64,000 nt of DNA, from the NCBI GenBank assembly GCA_017590115.1, contig JAGGNK010006593.1:536814-600813 (forward strand). Direction: 5' to 3'. A program made the translations under genes and the position numbers. Shown here in pieces: positions 26,201-39,896 of this stretch (position 1 is the stretch's first letter; each line of letters begins with the position of its first letter). The DNA comes from Montifringilla adamsi. Its lineage: Eukaryota > Chordata > Aves > Passeriformes > Passeridae. The notes below the pieces were generated by a model. The model did not search any database. It saw only the letters and a program-made list of their open reading frames with translations, and was not told the origin of the DNA.

Positions 26201-29200
26201 GGCAAAAATACTTTTCAGTTACCCTCTGCTTATCACAGCTGACTTGGCAGTATTTAACCCTTTCAGCTGAAATGTATTCCAGATTTCTTATTGCTGTTAC
26301 TGGGTGAGGGGGAGAGGAGGCATGGTGCCTGGCTGTGGTGCCTTCAGTTGCAGAGCTACTGGGCTCAGTGCAGCTCCCCTGGGGGGATTTTTAGAACTTC
26401 TCACTCTTTTGTGGTCAGTCTCATTTGGATGAATCCCTTTTGATCTCAAAATCAGCATGTCAGAAGCCCAGACCCACCTGCTTATGGGAAAGCAGATGAG
26501 GACACTCGAGATGCTCACAGGAGCACTGTCCCACAGCAGGCACGGAGTTCCTGGTGTGAGACCATGCCCTGGGTTTGCTTTGCATTGTGCTGTTTGAGGT
26601 TCCAGTGCAAAGACCCTGTTTCGTTTGTGCTTTTCAAGGTGTTTGTGAGGGTGGCAGTGAGATGGGCCTGGTTACTAGAGACTTTCAGAAATGATGGGGC
26701 ACAGGTCTGGTCCTTGTTAGACTAACCAGATGATAAAATAGAAGAGCAACACAGTTGTTAGTATGAATTCCCATGACACATGTGGCACTGAATTTCCTAA
26801 TTATTCAATCTTTCATGTCTGATGGTTTGTCTGGCCTAGATTAGAGCTGCTTTTTTGATCATTGGCATAATGTTTGATTTTAAATCTGTAGTGGTAAAGA
26901 CGATCATGACACTTAAAGCTGTATTTTTGTTCTGGACTTCCCTGGATTTTGTTTCCAGTCTCTTGAACCTGGTGTGTAAATCTGAGAGCAGCTAGAAGAA
27001 CTGTACTCGCTGCAAATGCTAGTATTTTAGTAGGTATTTATAGCCTGTGATGAAAATAACTGCTGATTAAGTGAACAGACTGAACTCTTAGATTCCTTTC
27101 TGTAAGGCATATTTGTATTTTCCAGTTCTCAATACATCCACAGGGCTCTGCTTTGAATCTTTAAATGTCAGGTGCAATGGTTGATTTAAATAGTCATTTT
27201 TATACTGAGGTATCTGAACACATTTTATTACAAGAAAATATAAAGTGTGGAAATAGACACTCCAGTCACTTACAGTGTCAGTTCAGTGGCCAAAGAAGGT
27301 AGTGTTGTCTTTTTATGCGCTCCTGGGACTTGAGTTATAAAACAGATGAAATTAAAAATCAGTGAGTAAAGACACTTCAGTTAATTACTCTTCTGCATCC
27401 TTTAGGCTATGATTCTATTCACTTGGGCTCCTGCAGTTTGAGGGAAAATGAAATAGGAAAAAGGTGATGTCAGCACTTTCAGCTAAAGTTAATCCAGTGA
27501 CATCCTACCACTACGAACTTGTTGTGAATGGATTAAAAGTATGTTGCTGGTTCAACATTTCTTCTCACCCACATAGAAGGTGTGGAAACTTTGTTTTGTA
27601 TTCTACCAATAAAAAATTGCCATGTTCAAAGAATTGGATAAATGAAAGTTCACTGTGGTCCCTTCAATTATGAGATGAATATAGGTAAGGAGCAGCATCC
27701 CAGAACATCAGTAAATATAAGATATAGAATGGGAATGATGGGGTTAGGAGTTGACTGTAACTAGAGTGTGAAGTATTATCTCTCCGAGGAACAGCTGGGA
27801 ATGCAGTATTGATGACACCTTTCTGGACCAAGATTTCCATTTTTGCTTTTGCATTTTTTTTTACAGGAGAAGTCAGATGTGAGGCACCAAACAACAAACT
27901 GGATAAATTCACAGGAACTCTTACTCTTCGAGGAGGGAAATATGCCCTGGACAATGAGAAGATGTTGCTGAGGGGCTGTACTATCCGGAACACAGAGTGG
28001 TGCTTTGGGCTCGTTATTTATGCTGGTAGGTAAAAAGACTGACATGCCAATTGCAGAGCCCAGCAGCACTAGGGTGGGGATACATCACACCCAGCATGCA
28101 CAAAGGAATCAAGTATTTATGTTTCTACCAGGTACAAGAAGAAAAACGTTTCTTGTTTCAGAAATCCATGCAGCAAACTACAGGAGGGGAGTTTTGATTG
28201 ATGACTAAAAAAGAATGTAACAATTAAATTTGGTTAAGAATTCTCTCAAGTGTATTGAAATAAACACTCTGTATCATTTCTATGTGATTTTCATCCACAC
28301 TGGAATATCAGGATCATCAATAATATTATTGATTAGATATATGCTTTTCATGAGCATAGTCCTTCTATTGTTTCTATGCTCCTCTAGACACGTGAAATAA
28401 TACATAATGTGCCACCAATAACATAGCAATACCAAATATGCTGTGAAAAGTGATTAAACCTTGAAAGGAAGGGTTGAATGTTAAAAGAGTTGAGTCAAAG
28501 TCCAGATGTAGTGGTTTTATGTGACTCCATATAATCTCAGACAAATGACTTAACCTGTTTCTGCCCATGTTTCCCACTAGCACTCTAAACCATGTATACC
28601 TGACTTCATGAGAACTGTGATGGTTATTTATGCTGAAAAGCACAGTGGGGCCTCAGAGGGAATCAGCTTTAGAACAGCTAAGCTTTATTACTAAAATTAA
28701 CAAGTGTGCTTCCTCTCCAGGGCCAGACACAAAACTCATGCAGAACAGTGGAAAAACAACTTTTAAGCGAACAAGCATCGATCGGCTCATGAATGTCCTT
28801 GTGCTGGTGGTAAGTCTGATTAATGTGTCTTCCTTTCTTCAGATGTGTTCATCATTTCCAGATGCTCTGCCTCTCGGTCCACACAAATGGGGGAATATCA
28901 GAAAGTGACTAATGATAAAAAGAAAATGTACATCATAATTTATTAGCAGCCTGCGTTCTGCAGTGCCTCTGCCAGCCCATCTTGCAAAGCAAGGCCATTA
29001 CATTGACAGAATTAAGGACTTTCCTTCTGAACTTGTCATTTACTCTGCTCTCCCTTTTCTCCTCTGCATTTTTGCGTGAGAAATATTTTGAAGCCTACAA
29101 AGCCCTTTTTTTCCTTCTAGTAATTTTGTCATTTTCTATTTAAATAAATATTAGCAGTTCTCTCTCTTCCTCACAAATTCTTGGCATCTCTGGTGTTATC

Positions 29201-32200
29201 TGCATAGGACTTGGTAATTAAGTCCACTAATTTACATGATGCCAGCTCCTGACCTAGCACATTAGAGTAAATTATTAGACATGGTTTCATTAATGCTCAG
29301 AAACTGGTGTTTTAAGCAGCTGGGAAATTTGAGAACACTTATCTTACATAGCAGGCACTGTTCTCAGATAGAAAAACAGATCGAATTTGAGGGTTAAGCT
29401 CATCAGTGCTTTTAACAAATGGCAAATACTTCCAGGCAGAAACAGTGATTCTTTCACAGACTTTCTCAAGATTTTACTGCTTGAGTTCAAAGCCACTCAA
29501 GGAAGGAAGACATACACTCTGACACTACTTTAATCAATGTTGCTTGAAGAAAAGGTCTTGCATTTCAGATTTTATTTCCCTTTGAGTGCAAATTTGTCAT
29601 GCTTTCCCATGCATGCGGCACCACCTTCAGTTTATGACACTGGGAAGGTCTGGTGGTCAGTGCTCACTCTTCCTGCCTCTTCCCTACTACCCTTGCTCTC
29701 CAGATCACTCCAGCAGCCAGCTAGGGACAGGATCCATTCCCAGGAATGGAACAAGCCTCGGCGGAGGCATCCAGCAGAAGTCTGTGCATTACAGCAAGGC
29801 CGTCCTGAGTTCTCCCTGCCCTCTCTGACTTCACGCCTCCTCAGCACAGGGACTTAGAGCACAAACATCTCCAGGGTGGCACCATGCTGCAACCTCCTCA
29901 TTTCCCCTCAGCCTCTGTATTCCTGGTTTTTTCTTTGGATCCTAAAATTCCTTTAGGTGAGCCCAGAGATGCACAGCAGTGCCACAGCACAGAGAGCCAC
30001 TCCAGGGTTAACTTCAGTTCTTCTTGAGGCTTTGCTCTGTGTACAGTAAGGACATGCCCTTAATTTTAATAATCTTGCACCGATCTCTACCACAGGAGAA
30101 TCTTGTTTTATCAAGCTTAGATGTCATCAGCTTGTTTCCCTCAGTGTTCTTCTTCCCTTTCTCCCCTTAAGTGGATAGCAAAACCAAACAAGATATGGGC
30201 TCTTACATTCAAAATTTTTCAAGCATTTGAAGAATTTCACATTTTCATAGGTGTTCTGCTGTGTTCTGACTGGAGAGGAGGATGGGCTGTGGACAGATCC
30301 ACAGGGCAGAGAAACAGAGCAGAGGAAAACTGAACCAGGAATCTAGAATTGTTCAATTAAGATTTGCTAAATCTCCTTTCACAAGCCAAGGGTCCCACCC
30401 AGGACTTTCAATCTGTTTGGCCTAACTGTATAAAAACAAATGAGATGAATTTACCTCCTGGCTCTGTTTTAAAAAAACTGAGCAAGTTGCAGCCGATTGC
30501 ATCAGCCTCTGCCTGAGCTCTCGGGCGCTGGAGGAGCCAAGGGTGTGTTTGTCTTCTTTACACATTTTTTAAGAAACCTAAAATTTTGATGTCTAAGTAA
30601 AGCTCTGTCATACATTAACACCAGACTCGTTGCACACCTAAGGGGATGTGGCACTGGGTTTTTCCAGCTCACTGGGTGGTCGAAGGTTACAGAGTGTGGT
30701 CATAAAAACAGGCAGTATATTGTGCTCTTGAGTTGGAGAATACAAAGCAGCCATGACTTACTATAAATAGGTAATTTAAATCTAGTGAAACTTACTCCAT
30801 GTTAAGACTGGCAAAGTTATTTTGTGTTTGTTTTCCTATGCAACTTCCCGGCACAAAGCAGTGTTTAAGCAGGTTCACCAAGGGAGTGCCTGTTAAATGT
30901 TGCCCTGCTCTGCCCCAACAAGAGTTCATCAGAAGCGAACCTTCCCAGATGGCAGTCATAGCTGTTTTGTCACATTTGGAGGTGTTTCTCATCGATCTGA
31001 GAGAGAAGTTAATGTTCCTCCACTGGGGATGCACTTGCCAGCTCCAGAAATGCTTTTTTTTCCAAAAGCTGCTTTGTAGCAGGCTAGGGGGAGCAAATTT
31101 TCAGAGAAAGAGAGCTCTTATATTCATCTCTTAAACAACTGACTGCTTCAAGTCCCACAGCAGAGCTCAAAGTACCAATCAAGAAACTGAAACTGTTTAA
31201 ATTCACAGTCCAACAGTCAATGTTTGTCTTGAAGTCAAAAGTCACTTCCTCTTTACCAAGAGGATCTTTTAACAGTCAGTGCATGGGCAGGGCCCAGGGA
31301 GGGATGATATTCATGCTGGGAAGCTCCATGAGCATGCTCAAGCAATGATTTTTCGTGTTGTTCTCTTCAGGGCTGTGGTTGCAATTGCAACACCCTGCAC
31401 ACAGTTGTTTCTGCACACAGAAATTAATCTTGAGGGCTGCTTTTAATGGCTTGGTGCTTTCCTTTTGTTTCAGATCAAACAGCATGTTAGTGAGCTTTGT
31501 GCAAGCACAAGTATTGCGCATGAGTGGGGTTGTGAGAGCATTGACATGCCCAGTGCACAGAAAACAAAATGTGCATAAATCAAATGCAGCTGTAGGAAAG
31601 AGCTGCTGTGGTATAGAATGAGTGGTTTGAGTTGGAAGGGACCTTAAAGATCATCTTGTTCCAGCACCCCAGCCATGGGCAGAGACACCTTGGGAAAGTT
31701 CAGCTCCTGTCTTGCCCCACATATATTTCTATTGGTGAATCACACATTGAAATTCCTACAGGGATTGTGATATTCTGCAAATGGATAATTTTTAACCTCT
31801 GGGGCAGTGAGGTGGGTCATGCCTCTCAAATACCCTTAAGTCCTTATAATTACAATAGCACAGATTGAAGTATGTTTTAATTTCTGGTTTGCAGAGGTTT
31901 AAAAACACTGCACCGCATTCCTTACCAGCAAGCAATATTGTCTCCATTTCACAAGCTGAGCAATTTATTTGGCTTCGCACAATTAAATAGAAAAGCTACT
32001 ACTCATGTGTGAAATAAATGTGTCCCCTGAAACTCACTCAGCCACCTTTTCTCACTGCAGTTCCCTTTTGTGGCTTTTTGATATTAAAATTTGAGTTGAT
32101 CAGGCATGAACTTTTCACCAAGTGATTCATATTGATCCACAGAAGTATCTTTCTTCCTCCCACAGATTACCTCAGCAGTGCAAATATTAGCTTTACCATC

Positions 32201-35200
32201 AACGTTTCTATGTTTTTCCCTCAATTACTGTTTTTTAAAAAGGTTGATCACTGTTTTAATGTGATTGTTGCTGCGTGGCCTTTACATAATGGTCCAACTT
32301 ACTGATATTTCCTCCCTAATGATTATCCTTGCAAAAGATGATTTTTAATTGCTCTTTTGTGCAGCCTGTTGACTCCATATCTTCACTTTTTTATTATTAT
32401 ATTGGTTGTTTTATGTCAAATGTTTGGAAAAGACCGTGCCAAAGTAATTATTTTCTCATCATTTGTCCAGGAAGGATGACAAGTTAGCTTCAGTTTATAT
32501 CCCCCACTATCACCATTTCTACCTTACAAATATTGTAATTATATTAGCAGGATTCCAAGATGGTCGGTCCTCCCAGTTTTTAAAGCATTGTTAAAAACTA
32601 ACCATATTAAAGGTTAAAAACTGTCCTCTAAGTTTCCATCTTTGAATTAGATAGACTTGCTGCATTGAAAATGCTTATTAGCAAGTAGAGTCACAGAGTG
32701 CTCTGTGTCAGTGAACATAATCTTCCTTTTTCATCTACCATAGGGCAGATACATCCTTCTTCTTCCTTACTCCTTCCTCTTGGAGGGCTGTCTGTTAACA
32801 CATTTGCTTTTCACACACCTGGTTATGACTTCATTTTTTCTTTTCTCGATTCTTTATTACTGTTGGATATTCACAGTTCTGTAATTCCTTTCTGTTTGTA
32901 CTAATTTCTGTTAAATTTATTTCTTCCTGGTTTTTTTTGTCTTCTTTTCCAAATAAATGTATTGCTACAGTCCTGTCTTTTTTTGATCAAAAAATGCTTT
33001 ATGACCTATGTCATGTTTTTGTGTCTGTTAAATAGTGTTTCCAAGCAAGCCCCAATTTTCAGTAAGGTTTCCCAATTTTAAATTCACTTCCCAGTTGCCG
33101 TTGCCCTGGTTACTTTAGGCTTCAGGAAACAGCCTTCTCTAAAGCCCAAGGATACGCATCACTGGGTGGTGTTGCTTTTTGTTTGCTCTAAGGAAATGTA
33201 ATCAAATTGTGAGGGCAAATACGGAGGCAACCATTAGCTTTGATAAAGCAACTAACTCTGTTCTAACCATCAGAATAATATCCAGTGCTACATTCCAGGC
33301 TGTATGCTGCTGGATTTTCCTTAGTAGTCTTTCAGAAATTGTGAGGAAGACTGTGATACATCTGGCAAATGGCTAAGTAAAGTCCTTCAGGCAGTTTGTG
33401 TTCCCATGTGTGCAGCCAGATGTTTGAGGACCCTCAGCTCAACCCTCCTCTAATGAGATTTGCTGTACAGCAGATTGGTCTAACCACCCTAGTTGAGATG
33501 TCTGCTTGGGATTTAAATACCCAGCTGTTTGAGGACTTCTAATTCCAAGTTGCCAGACTCTGCACTGTGTAGCTTTGTCCTTGAAGTGAAAGTATCATAA
33601 TTTTGCTGGTTTTCCTTCTTCATCCCTAGGCACATTTTCCTGTGATTTAGGCTATCTGGCTCTATCCCATCAGGATCTTCTGATTAACCTGCGCATAATA
33701 AATTCCTTGTTTCTGAAATGCAATACATTTTGTTTGGTTTTGATTTGTTTGGTTTGTTTTTTGATTTTTTTTTTTCCAGATCTTTGCATTTTTAGCACTG
33801 ATGTGTCTCATCCTAGCCATTGGCAATGGTATCTGGGAGCATGATAAGGGCTACTACTTCCAGGTTTATCTGCCCTGGGCAGAGGGTGTCAACTCTGCCT
33901 CCTACTCTGGTTTCCTCATGTTCTGGTCATACGTGATCATTCTAAACACAGTGGTACCTATTTCACTCTACGTCAGGTACGTGCCAGAAGCTCCTTTCAC
34001 TTTTGATCTTAGAACAGATTTAGCTTTTGCCTTGACTGGGAGCAGCATTTTCCTTAAAACCTAACACAGCCCCATCATGGATGCTCCTACACAACCACAG
34101 TGACACCTTTCTTGTTTCTGCTGCCTTCAGAAGGTTTTGTCAGGGTTGGAGTGGGGACAGCAGTGAGCCCTGGAAGAGGAGAGGATGATTTTGCTGTTAA
34201 AGGGGAGGTGTAGGTGTATAGGATGCTGTAGGAGCAGGACTGGAAGCCTGCCACCATTAGGATCTTGCTAGCAGTGAATGAATGACCTGTTCTTCGAGGT
34301 GGCTTCAGGACTGTGTGAGGATTGCCAGGTAAGTAGGTGCATCCAGGTTGAAGTACTTGGTGTTATATGAGCAGCTGAGAGTGTTCTCTCTTCCCAGACA
34401 GTGCAGAGCTGTGTTGGTTATTGGTGATAGACAAATAGGAGTGACAGGTAGGCAATGTGTCTGTGATGCTTTCAAAACTTGGGGCTGGGGTAGAGACTGC
34501 AAAGCCCTGTTCAATTTATCATTGTAGCTACCTTCAGTCAGCTTTGCTACTGAGACTCTCTTTTGTGTTGGTAAACATGAGGAATGAATACTGTCCAATA
34601 TGTCATCCAGCCAGGTGAAAATTCATGTCATCTGCAAGCTGATGCCACTCTTTTGGTTGTACTGAGTGACACAATAGCTCTCTTGGTGTGGAGCTCTCTG
34701 TTGTTGGAGACATGGCTGTGCTTATCCTGTGCCACTGGGTTCAGCTCAGCCCAGAGCTCCGCTGGAAACCACCTCCTGAAACAGCACTAATTGAAACCCA
34801 CTGCTCCTGCCTCGCTTCCCAGTCCAAAAACTTCTGAAACTTTCCAAGTACTTTTATAAAGTACTGCTTCATAAACAAAGGAAATAAGTTTGCTGTAAAC
34901 TTAGCAGATCATTTCAGTGGGACTTGCTTCAGTATCCCTTGCCACAGGCCACCTATGAACAGATGAGTTCAACCTGTCATTACCTTCAAAGTTGTCTTCT
35001 AATTGCAATTGATAATGGTGGTGCTAAAGATAAAGAGCTTGTCCCTTAAGCTAATGAGTATTCCATCTCCTTCTGTTTCATCAGTGTGGAGATTATACGC
35101 TTGGGTAACAGTTTCTACATCGACTGGGACCGCAAAATGTATTACCCAGTGAATGACACACCAGCTCAGGCTCGAACCACTACACTCAACGAAGAGCTGG

Positions 35201-38200
35201 GGCAGATCAAGTACATCTTCTCAGACAAAACAGGAACTCTCACCCAGAACATCATGTGTTTCAATAAGTGCTCCATCAATGGCAAATCCTATGGTATGTT
35301 TGTCTTACTCTCTGGGTTTTCTTCACTGTGTGCCTCTTCATCCACAGAGACTAAATCTGATATGCAGAAGAGAATGCCATGTGAGGAGCTGCAGTGATCA
35401 AGTGTAAGGCTACCCTTCAGGGATGTCTGGACAGCCTGATTGTATCATTTGCCATGTATTAATTGTTTCCCCTTTTTTCTCACTTTTATCTCCCTTTTTC
35501 TGCCCCACTACTGCCCCAACACTATTAGTTTTGCCTCATTTGTCCCAGATTTACAATATCTGTACTCAAATTTGTTTGGTTTTTTTTTCTGTATCACTAG
35601 TTAGGTCATCACAGCTTTTTATGGAATTATTAGCATGGTTAGCTAGGTATTGCTAACCTTGCAAAATATAATATGTAACTCACATAACTCACTCCCTCCT
35701 AATCACTTATGAAATCAGCCATCCCTCATGGGCCTCATCTGCAAATTTTGTCAGCTTCTCACACTGTCGTCTCTCAGCAATTTCTCTTGTCATGAGCAGT
35801 GATTTTCCACATCCTTTTCAGGTAGTTGGAGTAGTCAGTGACCAGGTTTTTGTCTTTACACTGACATTCTTCAGCTACCAGAAGAAAGAAAAGTCTGTAG
35901 GCAGTTGGAAAAAATGGGAAACATGAGTTGTTAGCTCTGTTAGATCCCAGAAGTTACTGGTTTAAAAGGTTTGTTCATGCTATGGCTCCAGGCGGTTTTC
36001 TTCATACTGCTCAAAAGGTGCTAGCACTTTGTAAACTGCCTAATTGATTAACATCATTAGATGCCCCAGAGAAATTAGTCACTGCTTATTTGTATATGGA
36101 TGCTTGCTTTGCCTGTGTCAGACCTGCTGATGCACTGATTTGCCAGAGAGTTTGCATCTTATCTCAGTGCTATCAGCAGACCTAATAAAAGAAAATATTT
36201 CTTCCTATGGATCTGTGCATATTTGGAGACCACCTTATCTGAAACAGTTACTATCATATCTAACATTAGTACTGCTAATAAGGAGTTTGAAATCTCTCCT
36301 ATCAACTGTTCTTAGTTGACTTTCCTGAAGTGCATGTCACCACCAACATAGATAAAGGGTAAGGGTTCAAGAAATGAATGGGAAATACATGCAAAGAAGG
36401 CAAACAATCTATTGCCTGTAGTTTTCTAAATGTTTAGCTTCTTCCTAGCACAGTACTTCTCTGTTGCTCAGGGGCATTCTGGAAAGAATGCCAGAAAGGA
36501 TGATTTAGTTCTGCTCATCTCTGGAGGCTTAAGGGAAGGACACAAAAGCCTCTTGCTTATGATTCCCAGGGAATCAGCTGATGCAGAGGTTCTCAGGAGA
36601 GGTGTTTACTGTGTGTCTTTGACACTCCTGGGGCCTTTATGAAGGCACACCAGCACTACAATTGACTTTGGTCACAATTGAGGTTGCTGGTGCAAACATG
36701 AGTGAATGATTCCTGTAATTCATTGCATTTCAATCTTATTTCAATGAAGTGTTGGGACTGGCTGGCTTTGGGACAGTCCAGACCTTCCTAGTGAAACTTT
36801 TCACTAGGCAGAAGTTCTAACAATATTTCTTGGAGATGACTTGTCTTCAATTCCTATGACCAGATCATCCATTCAGGGAGAATCAACAGAGCAGCCTTGC
36901 TACCCAGGTGTGGGAGAAATTGGCTGTGGAAACTCCTTTTCTGTGGGTGTCTAGGGACTGCTACAAATAGTAGGATCCAGGAGCTGGATTTTGAAAGAGA
37001 AGGCACAAGAGAAGTCATCCCCTGGAAGCACTTTCATTTCCTACCTAGCACTAGAAACCCTATTCTCTCTGTGTTCAGCTCAAGACAAGTCTTTTTTAAT
37101 CAAAAGCCAGTCACTTTTATGGTAACTGCTTTGTGTTTCAAGCATCTATCAGTCTCCAGATTCTGTCATGGACCAACACAGAAACTGATTGTTATGTATC
37201 ATCAGTCATCAGTGCCCATGTCAATGTACTGAAACTTTTAAAATAGATTCTGACTTAGAAACACTTTACTCAATTTTGTGGCTCAGAGACTGCACTTACC
37301 TGCAGTTTGTGGCTATAATTTCATCTTTCTTGCTTGCAGGTGATGTGTATGATATGTCTGGGCAAAGAATAGAAATAAATGAGGTAAGTGCTCAAGTGCT
37401 ATCAGGATCTGTGCTTTCAGTAGACCTGGATAAGTATCAGTGGACAGAACCCTGCACAGGTTATGTTTTTGACCCTGCAAGAGTTGATGCTCTTGATGCT
37501 CAAAACATAGGTGTGTGTTCCTCTGGATGTCAGAGAATTCCCAGAGTTAAGTTCCTTTCCGGTAAGCCTGGGTCTAACCTGCAGATTGGGAACAGCCCTC
37601 TGTCCCCTCTGCTTCTCCTGACATCCTGGTGCATGCACAGCTTCTCTCAAGCACTTGACTATTGGTGCTTGTTGGAGACTTGGACATCAGTGAATTTTAT
37701 TAACCTTGTCGGTTAATTGAAGCTTTAGCGAGGAATTAGTAAGTGCAGTTCACACCAATAGCAAGGTCACTGTCAAATTCCTCTGATGTCCAGACTTCAG
37801 AAAGTGTAAAAATGTGTCATTTTTACATTTTTCTTTAGCCTCTGCTTGCAGGCATAAATGCATGTCTTCATTTCAAAAATGTCTGAAAGCTGCATGCAGT
37901 AATCCAAATAACAAACAGCAAGATGATGATGAAAATCCCACTCCTCATTCCAATGATTCATTTCCAATCCACTTAGAACTTAAATTGCCCACTGAAACAG
38001 GCTGTTTGTGCTGAGCACTGTGCCTCCAGCCTGCCCTCTCTCCATCAGCCTTGCTTGGTGACACACACTGGACTCCTGCCAGCTGTCCACCCCACCCTGC
38101 TGCTGGTGACACTCTCTGGAGCAGAGTCCTGGGGCCCACACACGCACAATGTTGCTGTGCCTGGACCTTGCTGCACAGACGGGTGTGGGAGGGGTCAGTC

Positions 38201-39864
38201 TGTGCTCTTGGACTGAGTGCTAAATGTCAGTGTGAGGAGGTCAAAAGGATGATTCCCATCCTGGAAACTCTGAGCTCATCAGGGATGGGGTGGGAGTCAG
38301 AATTGTCCAAGGCAGGCTTGGCAGTCCATTACTCCATGACACATCATGTGGTAAGCTTCTGGACATTTCTCCACTGTGTTCCACTCTGCTTGGGGCTCCT
38401 TGTTTTTTGACAAAATGGGTAGTGCCTGTGGAGTTTAACCTTTACTTCACGTGCCTGTCCTATTTTTTCCATATCAGAATTTTTTTTCTGGCTTTAGGAG
38501 AACATGGTGGATAAGACAGACTGTTGAATTGTTTTAAACTGGGCTCCTGCATTCCACTCTCATAGGCAGCTTTTGACATCGTAAGCACGATGCTTCCAAG
38601 CAGGCATGTGTTGAAGGCAGGCACTTCTTTGCTGTAGGCATCCACTGGCAGGGCTCCTGTTGGAGCATTAGCTGCTGCTCAGAGAGGCAGTTTAGCTAAT
38701 TGGTTCTTAGCCTGAGTGCTGCTTTGAAAGGCACATATAGTGCCTGTCCTGTCCTATGATTAAATACCTTTCATGACCTCCCACTTCCTTAAATCCACCG
38801 ATCTCTGCCATGAGCAGCCAGCCCTGCAGGATGGAGTCCTCTGTAAAGTGAGGAGGAGGCAGTGGCAGTGTTGGCAGGAATTGGTGTAGAGCCATGTGAA
38901 ATCTCAACAAATAATACCATGCCATGTTTTTTTCAGAACACAGAGAAGGTTGATTTCTCATACAACCCATTAGCCGACCCAAAGTTTGCCTTCTATGACC
39001 ACAGCCTGGTTGAAGCTGTGAAGCTGAATGATGTCCCGACGCACAGGTTCTTCCGGCTGCTCTCCCTTTGCCACACAGTGATGCCGGAGGAGAAGAAGGA
39101 AGGTGAGGACTATTGAAGGCACTGGAATGAGTGGTTATGTTCACTCGCACCACAGCATGTCTTCTCTCCACAGAAACTGTTATTGGTCCTTTTGGCTCCC
39201 TGGTGATTTTCTGTAGTGTATGGCTACACATAAATCAGTGTCTTTGGAGATGCCACATGGGAAGAGAAATGACCAGGGCTCCACTCCCTGTGTGTTCCTG
39301 GGGTGGAGCTGACACTACTGCAAACACCACATCTCTGGAGTGCGGAAATTGCAGGTGCCACAGCTTCCCTGAGGTGGCAAAGGCTTGCCCTGCTCTCCCT
39401 CTATTCTTCTCCTAGCCCCAAAACACAAAGAACATAGAGTACCTATCCACTGGAGACTCATTAGCTCTGCTCACCCAGTGTTCCAACAGCTACTAGGTCA
39501 GCCTCCTCAAATCCCAGACAGGATGAAAGCCATGCTTTAAAGGCTAGAATTAATTGACAGGTATAAAGTGAAAATACTGAGCAGAAAAATTCATGCAGAT
39601 GTGACTAGAAGGGGCTAAACTCAAAGAACTTGTCCTCTCAGTGAAATGTTAGATTCCAAAGAGAGTGATTAAAATCCCCAAAAGAATCCAGGGGGCCTCT
39701 TGCACTGTCCTGGAGGATGGGTTGGTGGGACATGATGGAGATGTGTAGACATAAAGTGCTTTTTAGTGTTGTACATCTGTGGGTAGACTGAAAAGCAAAG
39801 GGATAACTGCTATATTATATCTTAGATTCTGAGGGTTTTTTTTTTGTTTTGTTTTGTTTTGGTT

Positions 39865-39896
<32 letters not shown>

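Larger units (their letters stand above)
24109..27866. other. Intron 7, 3.76 kb
   Basis: Holds a pentanucleotide microsatellite joined to an antisense CR1 (24790-25140). The remaining 2.7 kb is AT-leaning, with no gene or repeat that I recognise. Confidence 0.65.
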
